From Alphaproteobacteria bacterium (GTDB lineage: Bacteria; Pseudomonadota; Alphaproteobacteria; Micavibrionales; Micavibrionaceae): 64,000 bases of DNA. The stretch covers positions 372,001 through 436,000 of the forward strand of contig JAFLCW010000001.1 of the NCBI GenBank assembly GCA_017302165.1, written 5' to 3'. A program made the translations under genes and the position numbers. Shown here one piece after another: positions 36,428 through 45,235 of the stretch (within the stretch, counting starts at the first letter, position 1; each line of letters opens with the position of its first letter). The notes below the pieces were generated by a model. That model did not search any database. It saw only the letters and a list, made by a program, of their open reading frames with translations, and was not told the origin of the DNA.

Positions 36428-37083
36428 TGTCGGCGGATATGATGAACTGGGTGTTGTTATGCGGCGTATTCACGGTGGCTTTGATATCGCCGGGGCCTGA
36501 TTTTGTAATGGCTGTTAAAAATTCGATCCTTTATTCCCGCCGAGCGGGGATCTTCACGGCCATTGGCTTTTCATTGGGGGTTGTGGTGCATATGGTGTAT
36601 ACGCTGGCGGGGCTGGCCACGTTAATGCTACATGTTCCCTTAATCTTTGAAATCATCAAATATGCCGGAGCCGCTTACTTGATCTATGTAGGTATAAAAT
36701 CTCTGCGCTCAACGGGTTTTTCTGAATCACGGATATCTGTTGATGGTTCACAAAATATAAACCTTCCTTCTCTTTCGGGGCGTTCCGCTTTGTGGAGTGG
36801 TTTTTTGACGAATGTTTTAAACCCTAAGGCAACCTTGTTTTTTCTGGCGATTTTTTCCCAATTTATCACACCGCAAACATCATGGTGGATTCAGGGGGGA
36901 TATGCGCTCACCTGTGTGGTGATGACAGCCCTGTGGTTTTCACTGGTGGCGATGGTCTTGACGCATGCCCCGGTTCGCCAGTTTTTTCTCTCGTTTTCAA
37001 AATGGATTGACCGGGTCTGCGGCGGCTTGTTTATTTTATTGGGGCTAAAACTGGCCTTCACGAAAGGGGTGTTATCCTCATGA
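36427..37083 (+). CDS. LysE/RhtB-family amino acid exporter
   Basis: 218 residues, about six transmembrane helices. Start MMNWVLLCGVFTVALISPGPDFVMAVKNS matches the family signature (SPGPd...v...s...G...G...), with GIFTAIGFSLGVVVH next and FLTNVLNPKATLFFLA in the centre. Exports an amino acid or its derivative; the substrate is unknown. It is translationally coupled to lptA (TAATG) and lptB (ATGA), an unusual insertion in the lptA-lptB pair. Confidence 0.9.
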   Translation: MSADMMNWVLLCGVFTVALISPGPDFVMAVKNSILYSRRAGIFTAIGFSLGVVVHMVYTLAGLATLMLHVPLIFEIIKYAGAAYLIYVGIKSLRSTGFSESRISVDGSQNINLPSLSGRSALWSGFLTNVLNPKATLFFLAIFSQFITPQTSWWIQGGYALTCVVMTALWFSLVAMVLTHAPVRQFFLSFSKWIDRVCGGLFILLGLKLAFTKGVLSS

Positions 37084-37838
37084 TGAAAACGCATACGCCG
37101 CATCTTAAGCCCGTAACTAAGGGTTTGGTGGCTCAACATTTAAAGAAAAGTTATAAAAACCGTCCCGTGCTTTATGATATTTCGCTCACCGTTGGCCGGG
37201 GAGAGGCAGTGGCGTTGCTGGGTCCTAACGGCGCTGGGAAAACCACCAGTTTTTATATTATGACGGGCTTAATTGGTGCTGATTCCGGAATTATCACATT
37301 AGATGGTCAAGATATCACCACTCTGCCGATGTATCGACGGGCGCGGCTCGGAATTGGATATCTGCCTCAGGAAAGTTCCATCTTTCGGGGTCTGAATGTC
37401 GAAGAAAATATCAGGGCGGTGCTTCAGGCGCAGGCGATTAATGATGAAGATCAAGCCCATCTTCTGGAACAGCTTTTGGCTGAATTTTCTATCGGACATC
37501 TTCGCCGGACACCGGCTTTGGCCTTATCCGGGGGAGAGCGCCGCCGGGTGGAAATCGCCCGGGCACTGGCATCGCGTCCGCGTTTTATGTTGCTGGATGA
37601 GCCCCTGGCCGGGATTGACCCCATTGCTGTCGGGGATATTCGTGATTTGATACGCCATTTGAAAACCAAGGGTATCGGTGTTCTCATTACCGATCATAAT
37701 GTCAGGGATTGTCTTGAGATTGTCGATCGTGCCTATATCCTTCATGATGGCAAAGTGCTGATGGAAGGTACCCCGCAGGATATTGTCGCCAGCGATTCGG
37801 TGCGCCGCGTCTACTTAGGGGAAGGGTTTTCTCTCTGA
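37080..37838 (+). CDS. lptB: LPS export ABC transporter ATP-binding protein LptB
   Basis: 252 residues. Walker A GPNGAGKTT, Q-loop YLPQESSIFRGL, signature LSGGERRRVEIARAL, Walker B FMLLDEPLAGIDPIAV, and H-loop ITDHNVRD. It powers LPS extraction with LptF/LptG, which are not in the window. Starts at the ATGA overlap with the lysE-like gene; rpoN follows. Confidence 0.97.
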   Translation: MMKTHTPHLKPVTKGLVAQHLKKSYKNRPVLYDISLTVGRGEAVALLGPNGAGKTTSFYIMTGLIGADSGIITLDGQDITTLPMYRRARLGIGYLPQESSIFRGLNVEENIRAVLQAQAINDEDQAHLLEQLLAEFSIGHLRRTPALALSGGERRRVEIARALASRPRFMLLDEPLAGIDPIAVGDIRDLIRHLKTKGIGVLITDHNVRDCLEIVDRAYILHDGKVLMEGTPQDIVASDSVRRVYLGEGFSL

Positions 37839-37868
37839 TTTCGTATCTCTTCATGCTAAAATAAATGC

Positions 37869-39356
37869 ATGAATCAAATATCCCAGCGACTTGATCTCCG
37901 CCAGTCTCAAAATCTTGTGATGACCCCGCAACTTCAGCAGGCGATCAAGCTTTTGCAATTGTCAAACTTGGAACTGGCTGAATTTATTGAATCTGAGATT
38001 GCCCAGAACCCTTTGCTGGAAAAAAAAGAACCGGAGAGCGGAGATCAGTCAGAAACACCCGATACGTCAACCGATGGCCGTGAAGAAGGGTCATCTGATG
38101 ATATGCAGTCGGAGTTTGATTCTGCCTGGGATGGAGAGACCGAGCCACAGGCGGATAAAACAAAACCTGATTTTGACCCCGGTTCGGCGAATGCCGAAAT
38201 TGGCGCTGGAGGTAGCCGGAGTTTTGATACGCTGGATGATGCATTCGAAAATTCTTTGGCGCGGCCTGAAACACTCCGCGAGCATTTGATCAATCAAGTT
38301 CATACTGCGTTCGATGACCCGCGTGATCGATTAATTTCAGCAATGATCGTGGATATGATCGATGAGGCCGGTTATGTGCGCATGAATATTGACGAATTAG
38401 TGCAAAAACTGTCCGCCCCGCCTGAACGGGTGGAAACCATCTTGGCTGTCATGAAAACATTCGACCCCAGTGGCATATTTGCCCGGGATTTAAAAGAATG
38501 TTTGAGTCTTCAACTAGAAGATCAGGGAAAATGTGATGCTCCCATGCGCATTTTGCTGGATCATCTTAATCTTTTGGCGGATCACAATCATGGAGAACTC
38601 GCGCGTCGATGCGGTGTAAATGAAACCTATCTTCAGGATATGATCTCAGATATTAAATCCTTGAACCCCAAACCGGCGGCGCATTTTGAACATAGTGTTG
38701 TTCAAACGATTGTCCCCGATGTGTTGATGAAACGTCTGCCGAAAAATTTGGGCGGCGGATGGCGGGTTGAACTTAATAGCGACACCCTGCCGCGTGTTTT
38801 AATTAATAATGAATATTACACCGAAGTCGCACAGGTGACGAAAGATAAACAGGCGAGAGAATATATCACCACCCAGATGAACTCTGCTAACTGGTTGATC
38901 AAGGCACTAGATCAGCGTGCCCAAACCATCTTAAAAGTGGCTGGAGAAATTGTCGAACAGCAAGATGCCTTTTTCAATTATGGGATTGAATTTTTAAAAC
39001 CTCTCATTCTCAAAGACATTGCCCAAGTGATAGATATGCACGAAAGCACCGTGAGCCGAGTGACGAGTAACAAATATATCGGTACGCCTCGGGGTATATT
39101 TGAACTGAAATATTTTTTCTCAACGGCGCTTGTGTCTGAGGATGGAACCGTAACTTCGGCCGAATCAGTCAAGGTGCGTATTCGTACGCTGATTGATTCT
39201 GAAACGGTCGATACGATTTTATCTGACGATGATATTGTTGATATCTTGAAAAAAGAAGGGATTGATTTGGCGCGGCGTACCGTTGCTAAATATCGCGAGG
39301 GCATGCATATCCCGTCGTCGGTTCAACGTCGAAAGCAAAAAAAGAATATATCCTAA
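37869..39356 (+). CDS. rpoN: RNA polymerase sigma-54 factor
   Basis: 495 residues. Region I (LDLRQSQNLVMTPQLQQAIKLLQLSNLEL), acidic region II (about 55-130), core-binding domain (FDPSGIFARDLKECLSLQL), and the C-terminal RpoN box ARRTVAKYREGMHIPSS. The downstream hpf and ptsN, usual partners, are separated from it by the minus-strand murD2 and murL genes. Confidence 0.97.
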   Translation: MNQISQRLDLRQSQNLVMTPQLQQAIKLLQLSNLELAEFIESEIAQNPLLEKKEPESGDQSETPDTSTDGREEGSSDDMQSEFDSAWDGETEPQADKTKPDFDPGSANAEIGAGGSRSFDTLDDAFENSLARPETLREHLINQVHTAFDDPRDRLISAMIVDMIDEAGYVRMNIDELVQKLSAPPERVETILAVMKTFDPSGIFARDLKECLSLQLEDQGKCDAPMRILLDHLNLLADHNHGELARRCGVNETYLQDMISDIKSLNPKPAAHFEHSVVQTIVPDVLMKRLPKNLGGGWRVELNSDTLPRVLINNEYYTEVAQVTKDKQAREYITTQMNSANWLIKALDQRAQTILKVAGEIVEQQDAFFNYGIEFLKPLILKDIAQVIDMHESTVSRVTSNKYIGTPRGIFELKYFFSTALVSEDGTVTSAESVKVRIRTLIDSETVDTILSDDDIVDILKKEGIDLARRTVAKYREGMHIPSSVQRRKQKKNIS

Positions 39357-39358
39357 GC

Positions 39359-40621
39359 TTAAAACCCGGCGAGTTTTCGAAACTGGTCGCCGCGATCTTC
39401 AAAATTCTTAAATCGCCCATAACTCGGTGCGGCAGGAGATAATAAAATAACGCCGCCTTTTATGGCGATATTCTCGGCGAATGTAACGGCCTCTGCTAGA
39501 TTGGTACAGGGTGTGACGTTGATCCCGATATCATCAAGCAATCTGGCATATCTTTCCCCATTATCCGGAATAGTGAAAACGTGAATATTTTTTAATATTT
39601 TTATTTTTTGAATAATATTTTCGGCGTCCTGCATTTTTTCCTGACCACCTAAAATCAGATAAATCGGACGATCTTTAAAAACTTCTAGGGCGGCTATCGT
39701 TGATTCAGGAATGGTGGCAATCGAGTCGTTGACATACAGAACGCCATTTTTTTCTCCCAAACGCTCTTGACGGTGCGGCAGAGGGTGAAAATCATCCCAT
39801 GTGCCATCCCACGGCCCTCGAATACCAAACGCTTCGCATGCCTGAATGGCCGCCGAGACGTTCAGCCGCAAATGAGGCGCATCTAATGAGAAAGGTAACG
39901 GGGGCAGAACATTTTGATCTGAAAAAGAATATACGTTGTTTAAGCCTTGAACTTTTTTCTGTAAGACCGGATCATCTTTCCATACGATCACGGGGCGGCG
40001 ATGTGACTGGCACAAATCAATGAGCCGCATTTTATCCTGAAAATATTGGTCATTTGACCCATGCCAATCCCCATGTGCCGGGTAGAGATTAAGCACCATC
40101 CCTACCGAAGGGGCATGATGCAAGTCTGCGATCTGGTAGGATGATAATTCCATGACGGTGACATCGCGTCCCGGCAAAGTTGACAGTAAAGGCGTACCGA
40201 TATTTCCGGCAAAAGCACACTCAAGATCTTTCTTTTTTAAGGCATGGTAAATTAAAGAAGACGTCGTGCTTTTTCCCTTCGTGCCCGTAATGGCAATCGT
40301 TTTGGCATGGGGGTAATGTTCAAACCATAAATTGGTACCTGAGGTAATCTGGCTTCCTTTAGCTATGGCGTGTTGTAATTCAGGCCGATACAGGCTCACG
40401 CCCGGGCTTTTTATGATGACTGAAAAAAATCCTTCGGCGATAAGGCGTGATCCCTCATGATCATCATACCACGTCACATCATCGGGCAATGTAACTGGGT
40501 TCGTTTTATCAATGATACTTATTCGGGCTTGGGGGGCGTGTTGGTTTAAGAATTTCAGGGTTGCTTGTCCCTCTCTTCCGAAACCCCACAGAGCCACATT
40601 CATATTATTGAACATAGTCAT
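39359..40621 (-). CDS. murD2: UDP-N-acetylmuramoyl-L-alanine--L-glutamate ligase-like (MurD2)
   Basis: MurD-family ligase: NALWGFGREG-type N-terminal Rossmann start, P-loop ITGTKGKSTTSSLI, VMELSSYQIADL, and a C-terminal domain with YLILGGQEKM and LLSPAAPSYGRFKNFEDRGDQF. The adjacent MurL-like gene indicates the MurD2/MurL route, in which L-Glu is added first and then epimerised to D-Glu; the assignment rests on that pairing. I chose 40621 because AAAGG precedes it; an ATG at 40603, one base after the murL stop, is an alternative. Confidence 0.85.
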   Translation of the reverse strand: MTMFNNMNVALWGFGREGQATLKFLNQHAPQARISIIDKTNPVTLPDDVTWYDDHEGSRLIAEGFFSVIIKSPGVSLYRPELQHAIAKGSQITSGTNLWFEHYPHAKTIAITGTKGKSTTSSLIYHALKKKDLECAFAGNIGTPLLSTLPGRDVTVMELSSYQIADLHHAPSVGMVLNLYPAHGDWHGSNDQYFQDKMRLIDLCQSHRRPVIVWKDDPVLQKKVQGLNNVYSFSDQNVLPPLPFSLDAPHLRLNVSAAIQACEAFGIRGPWDGTWDDFHPLPHRQERLGEKNGVLYVNDSIATIPESTIAALEVFKDRPIYLILGGQEKMQDAENIIQKIKILKNIHVFTIPDNGERYARLLDDIGINVTPCTNLAEAVTFAENIAIKGGVILLSPAAPSYGRFKNFEDRGDQFRKLAGF

Positions 40622-41966
40622 ATAAAGCCTTTCTGTAGCGTTCAGGTATTGCATGACGCAGGGCAGGACTCAAAGCATCTTTATAGGCCTTTTGAAGCTG
40701 AGTCTCTCCATAAAAGGCTATTAATTCAGGAGCCAGTGTTTTGACCACCGTCATCTGTGCCCAGTCGGGATTGAGTGATAAGGTATAGAGTGCTGAAGCA
40801 GATTCTAAAATTTCTCCCACACATTCCCAAGGTTTATGCCCGGCCAATCCTGTTAAATGCCGGTAAGCGGTCAAGTTTTCGGGATCATCCAACAGAGAAC
40901 TGCCAAAAATAGGCATGACACGCGCGGGTGCAAGTGTGGTGGCCAAGGATAAAAAGACAAATTGGCATTTTGGACATTCACCGCACCATTTTTTATCTCG
41001 TAACGGTTGGCGCAAACTATAAGCCTTGTTGCACGAGGTAAAGACGGAATCATATTTTTTTTCTTTGGCAAAAAGTTGCGTGATATGCAGTTCTGAAAGC
41101 GGCCTGAGGAATGAAAAATACGATATCGAAGGTGAAATAACCTGCCGAATCAAATTCTGCATATCGGTTTCAAATTCAAAAGACTTGCTGTATTGGTGAT
41201 TAACATCCTCAAACGTAGGCTCATCGGCAGAACGCTCATTCGATAATATAATCGTATCAAAATCATGAATGAGTGCCGTAACGATAGCCAGAAAACTGAT
41301 AATCCCCGTCACAGGAACATGTCCATTTGGTGCGCCTTGATCGTTGAGGGTAAAAAGCTGAGGATCAATGTGGCGTTTGAATAAGTGCGCCGGCAAGCCG
41401 GATAATTGGATACAATCTAAGATCGGTGGAGCCGGGTTTACGGCGAACAATGTAAAAACGTGTTTTTGTTGCTGTAGTGCTTCAATCGTGACCAGGGAGT
41501 CTTTGCCGCCCCCGATTAACACCAAAGCTTGGGATGTCAAAGCGACAGAGGAAGGAATCGGGCTGGATGTTCGAGCAGGCTTGAAATAATCATGATCTGA
41601 AAATTTCAGTTTATTACGTGTGATAAATTCACCTAATCCCTTACGGTAGAATTTTTCAAAAAAAAGGGACGTTGTTTCGTCCATATCTTCAGTCTCAATA
41701 TGGGGAGACATAAACGCTTTGAAGTAACTGATGCCGGCCGCGACCGCGGCAAAACGCAAGGCACACTCTATGATTTTCAAACGTGCCGCAGATAAGGGCT
41801 CCGAGGGAATCCCAAATTCTAACTTTTCCTGAAAATGATATGAACCGCACCGATAAGAAAAAATAGCCTCACCTGTCTCAGGGGTGAACACAGGAGAATC
41901 AATGATAAAAGAACCAGATTGTGGGGCGGGATGTGTCACGTTTCGCATCTGTGTTGGGTGTGTCAT
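40605..41966 (-). CDS. murL: UDP-N-acetylmuramoyl-L-alanyl-L-glutamate epimerase-like (MurL)
   Basis: 453 residues. Features match MurL: SYFKAFMSP, FFEKFYRKGLGEF, the PP-loop-like GGGKDSLVT (152-160), SNERSADEPT, and the cysteine cluster KWCGECPKCQFVFLSLA. MurL epimerises the terminal L-Glu of UDP-MurNAc-L-Ala-L-Glu to D-Glu and so replaces glutamate racemase in the bacteria that have it (first shown in Xanthomonas). It is upstream of and overlaps the MurD2 gene and lies divergent from hpf. Confidence 0.88.
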   Translation of the reverse strand: MTHPTQMRNVTHPAPQSGSFIIDSPVFTPETGEAIFSYRCGSYHFQEKLEFGIPSEPLSAARLKIIECALRFAAVAAGISYFKAFMSPHIETEDMDETTSLFFEKFYRKGLGEFITRNKLKFSDHDYFKPARTSSPIPSSVALTSQALVLIGGGKDSLVTIEALQQQKHVFTLFAVNPAPPILDCIQLSGLPAHLFKRHIDPQLFTLNDQGAPNGHVPVTGIISFLAIVTALIHDFDTIILSNERSADEPTFEDVNHQYSKSFEFETDMQNLIRQVISPSISYFSFLRPLSELHITQLFAKEKKYDSVFTSCNKAYSLRQPLRDKKWCGECPKCQFVFLSLATTLAPARVMPIFGSSLLDDPENLTAYRHLTGLAGHKPWECVGEILESASALYTLSLNPDWAQMTVVKTLAPELIAFYGETQLQKAYKDALSPALRHAIPERYRKALYDYVQ

Positions 41967-42060
41967 AATGTGTCTGATTTATATAAGAAACTGATCTTAA
42001 ATAACAATATTTTTACAAAAAAGCAGGAAAAAACTCTTCATGGATGACCCTTTTTATCGT

Positions 42061-42089
42061 TTCCAGAGACGCATAAAAAGAGGTATAAT
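42061..42089 (+). promoter_or_regulatory. Candidate sigma-70 promoter for hpf
   Basis: TTCCAG (42061-42066), 17-base spacer, TATAAT (42084-42089), about 100 bases before the hpf start. The -10 is perfect and the -35 weak. The presumed leader contains a small CCC/GGG inverted repeat. Confidence 0.5.
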
Positions 42090-42187
42090 CGAAACATGCG
42101 CATTTTTTGGCTAATACCCTTTATTCGGGCTATTCCGTCTGATGCGTCCTGCCACCTACGTCACTCCAACATCAAGAGGTAATCGAC

Positions 42188-42811
42188 ATGCATATCAGCA
42201 TTCATGGAAAGCAAATGGATCTGGGCGATGCGCTCCGCACGCATATATCGGAAAAGATTTCGGATATTAATGAAAAATATTTTAACCATGCCACAGATGC
42301 CACAGTGACCCTCTCCCCCGAAGGACATGGCCGGGGACAGGTGCGGGCACATGTGTCGATTCGCGTGGGTAAGGAAATTATGGTGACCTCAGATTCTATT
42401 GAAAAAGATGCCTATGTCTCTTTTGATAGTGCGGCTGAAAAGGTGGCCAAACAACTGCGCCGGTATAAACGCCGCCTTCGGGAACATAGCCAGCGTCTGG
42501 AAAGTGTTGTTGAGATTCAAAAACTGAATGCCCGTGATTTGATTATTTCTGAGGCCAGCAACGATGATGACAGCCAAGAAGAATCCTTGGGAACAGACCC
42601 TGTTGTGGTGGCAGAAATGACCACCAGCATTCAAACACTCACCGTATCCGAAGCGGTCATGCGCATGGATTTATCAGGACAGCCAGCGATCATGTTCCGG
42701 AGTGCCCAACATGGAGGCTTGAACATGGTATATCGCCGCACGGATGGCCATATCGGCTGGGTGGATCCCGAAGGCCTGGAATGCAAGCTTCCAGCTCAGA
42801 AAAAAGCCTAG
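42188..42811 (+). CDS. hpf: Ribosome hibernation promoting factor, long form
   Basis: 207 residues: N-terminal ribosome-binding domain (MHISIHGKQMDLGDALRTHISEK, KQLRRYKRRLREH) and a C-terminal dimerisation domain (VVAEMTTSIQTLTVSEAVMRMDLSGQPAIMFRS...LNMVYRRTDGHIGWVDPE) that makes 100S ribosome dimers. The RBS-linked ATG lies 10 bases after AAGAGGT. In this class hpf normally follows rpoN and precedes ptsN; the order is kept here apart from the murD2/murL insertion. Confidence 0.95.
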   Translation: MHISIHGKQMDLGDALRTHISEKISDINEKYFNHATDATVTLSPEGHGRGQVRAHVSIRVGKEIMVTSDSIEKDAYVSFDSAAEKVAKQLRRYKRRLREHSQRLESVVEIQKLNARDLIISEASNDDDSQEESLGTDPVVVAEMTTSIQTLTVSEAVMRMDLSGQPAIMFRSAQHGGLNMVYRRTDGHIGWVDPEGLECKLPAQKKA

Positions 42812-42868
42812 AACAAAACGCTAATTTTGTAGTGCCTTTCTTTTTAGAGAAGAAAGTCTTGAATAAAA

Positions 42869-42904
42869 CAAAAGCCTTTCGCAGTGCGAGAGGCTTTTGT
42901 GTGT
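42869..42904 (+). terminator. Rho-independent terminator after hpf
   Basis: Perfect 10-bp stem ACAAAAGCCT (42869-42878) / AGGCTTTTGT (42891-42900) with an inner CGC/GCG pair and a T-rich end. It lies between hpf and the ptsN-like gene, so the latter may have its own promoter. Confidence 0.75.
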
Positions 42905-42982
42905 ATAGCCTGCGTTTTTGGTTGCCTTGGATACATGATCCTGTGTACACAGCTGACACAACATCCAAGTTAGCAAACAAAC

Positions 42983-43453
42983 ATGAACCCGCTCCCAGCC
43001 CTTTTTTCATTTGACGTGATACTGCCTGAGGTTAAAACTCCAAATGTCAAAAAACTCTTTGATGTAATCTCTGAATCTTTAGTGGACATGACGGGTCTGG
43101 CATGCCCAGATATCATGCTACGGCTTAAGGCACGACTGACCGAAGACGCCATACATTTGACCCCCGGTTGTGCACTTCTGGATATACGTTCTCCTCATAT
43201 TCTCAAACCAGTCGTTTTGTTGGCACGAATCCCCCGGGGGGTGAATGTAGGTCAGACAGCACCCTGTGATGTAGATCTGGTATGTGTCATTGTTCTTCCC
43301 GAACAAACGGGTGCCTTTGCGTTACAATCACTTTCTCGCTGGGCGCGTCTGTTACAGCATGCTGATTTTCTCAACGACATACGCCGCGCCGCCGATGCCG
43401 ATGATATTCATATTCTCATGTCGAATCCCCGGACGCGGCTTCTGGCCGCTTAA
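42983..43453 (+). CDS. PtsN-like nitrogen-regulatory EIIA with degenerate active site
   Basis: 156 residues, full length for EIIA(Ntr). LACPDIMLRLKARL, VVLLARIPRGVNVG, DVDLVCVIVLPEQTGAFALQSLSRWARLL and ADDIHILMS align with PtsN. The active-site segment, GIGNGIAIPH in E. coli, reads LTPGCALLDIRSPH, so the phosphoacceptor His is Asp here. It probably cannot be phosphorylated and may act as a constitutive regulator or mimic the phosphorylated state. Position after hpf supports the assignment. Confidence 0.8.
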   Translation: MNPLPALFSFDVILPEVKTPNVKKLFDVISESLVDMTGLACPDIMLRLKARLTEDAIHLTPGCALLDIRSPHILKPVVLLARIPRGVNVGQTAPCDVDLVCVIVLPEQTGAFALQSLSRWARLLQHADFLNDIRRAADADDIHILMSNPRTRLLAA

Positions 43454-43525
43454 AAAAAGCGTTGAGCATCTTCTAGGTGCTTAAAACAGCTTTCCTTTTA
43501 AGCCTAAATTTTTTACCCTGAAGAC

Positions 43526-45235
43526 ATGACGTCTTTTGATTCCACTAGGCTTAATCGTCTTGCCGACATTATTCAGAAAAAATCTGTTGTTCATGCCGAT
43601 GAGGCAACGCGGATCATGGATAAACGGGATGGCCGTGCTCTCTCATGGTTGATCGATCTCCGTCCTGTGATGATGGATAGTGAGGCTCTGGATATTATTT
43701 CTGACCTGTTCTGGGATCATTATCAGGATAGATGTCCTGTACAAGTTGGCGGAATGGAAGTGGCCGCCGTGCCTTTGGTAACTGCACTGATTATGAAGGC
43801 ACGTCAACGTGGGTTAGATGCCACCGGTTTTCTGATCCGCAAGGATCGAAAAACATATGGTCTTGGTAAATTGATCGAAGGCCACTTGAATAGCCATCCT
43901 GTCATCCTGGTGGATGACATCATGAATAGCGGGAGTAGTTTGGAAAAAGCGTGGGCGTCACTCATGCCTGAAAATCTGACCCCCCGCGATGTGTTTGTTG
44001 TTATTGATTACGATTCCAAAGCCGGTCATCAATGGCGCGCAGAAAAAAACGTACCTGTTGTGTCTTTGTTTAATGATATTTCCCGTTTTGGAGTCTCCTT
44101 AACGCCTACAGAAAACCATATCAAATATTCGTATAAGATATTATGGCGGTATTACAAACCGGGGGCTTTTGCTTTTAACGTTGTTCCTAAATCAACACCT
44201 TTGCTTGTGGGTGACCGTATTTATATGGGCACTGAAAAAGCAACGATGGTCTGTATCAATCGTCTTAACGGTGAACTGATTTGGGAATATGAAACCAAAA
44301 CAGTCATTCAAAAAGGTATATGGTCTTCCCCGCAACATCATAACGGCCGGATTTATTTCGGGAACTATAACGGGGTTATGTTTTGCCTGAACGCTCAGGA
44401 TGGATCCTTGATCTGGAAAAACCCTTGTTGTGATTTTATTGGCTCCACACCGCTTTTGGTGCCAAAACACAACTTGTTATATATTGGCCTTGAAAGCCAG
44501 CGTCCCCGCATGATGGGGGGTAATGCCGCTTTTCGTATGGATACCGGAGAGCGTGTCTGGGAAGTCGGCCAGAAAAAATATCAACATGGCTCTGCTGTCT
44601 ATTATGAACCACAAGACAGTGTCATTTTCGGCAATGCCGACCATGACCTCACCGCGTATGAAGCCAAAACAGGCAAGCTGATCTGGAAGCATGATACTGT
44701 TCGCTCCCATAAATACCCCCCCGCGATTGACTTACCTCGCAAACGGGTTGTCAGCACCTCTTTTGATGGCAACATTTATGTGCTGAATGCCGAAACGGGG
44801 GAGCGGCTTGCGGCCATTCAGACGGATGATATTTGCTATACGACACCATTGGTTACCCATAACCGTATCTATGCCGGTTCAGGCGATAAATTCTTTTACG
44901 TGATTAATTCAGAAACGCTCGAGGTTGAAAAGAAGATCAATTGCTACGCTAGAGTATATAGTAGCCCGCGTCTGATTAATGGGCATGTTGTCTTTGGGAC
45001 AAATGGGGGACAAATTGTTGAACTTGACCCTGAAACCTTACAGATTGTGGGCAAGGCGCAGGTTCCAGATGCTGTTACCAACGCCGTGAGTGTATCGCCG
45101 GATGGAAAGATATTGTATGCATCCACACATATGAATGAAATTTATGCCATTGAGTGCGAGCCTCTGAGGGGTACGTCTCAACCTAGAATTGAAATTATTC
45201 ACCATGACAAAAAACCAAGCACTTCCGGCACATAA
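43526..45235 (+). CDS. Phosphoribosyltransferase fused to PQQ-type beta-propeller
   Basis: 569 residues. Residues about 1-175 are an orotate-phosphoribosyltransferase-like type I PRTase with the PRPP loop VILVDDIMNSGSS (126-138). Residues about 178-555 are WD40/PQQ-like propeller blades as in BamB (GTEKATMVCINRLNGELIWEYETK, repeated YFGNYNGVMFCLNAQDGSLIWKN, LTAYEAKTGKLIWKH). No signal peptide, so cytoplasmic. I know of no well-described protein with this architecture. Ligand and reaction are unknown. Its 3' end overlaps the CDF gene. Confidence 0.85.
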   Translation: MTSFDSTRLNRLADIIQKKSVVHADEATRIMDKRDGRALSWLIDLRPVMMDSEALDIISDLFWDHYQDRCPVQVGGMEVAAVPLVTALIMKARQRGLDATGFLIRKDRKTYGLGKLIEGHLNSHPVILVDDIMNSGSSLEKAWASLMPENLTPRDVFVVIDYDSKAGHQWRAEKNVPVVSLFNDISRFGVSLTPTENHIKYSYKILWRYYKPGAFAFNVVPKSTPLLVGDRIYMGTEKATMVCINRLNGELIWEYETKTVIQKGIWSSPQHHNGRIYFGNYNGVMFCLNAQDGSLIWKNPCCDFIGSTPLLVPKHNLLYIGLESQRPRMMGGNAAFRMDTGERVWEVGQKKYQHGSAVYYEPQDSVIFGNADHDLTAYEAKTGKLIWKHDTVRSHKYPPAIDLPRKRVVSTSFDGNIYVLNAETGERLAAIQTDDICYTTPLVTHNRIYAGSGDKFFYVINSETLEVEKKINCYARVYSSPRLINGHVVFGTNGGQIVELDPETLQIVGKAQVPDAVTNAVSVSPDGKILYASTHMNEIYAIECEPLRGTSQPRIEIIHHDKKPSTSGT

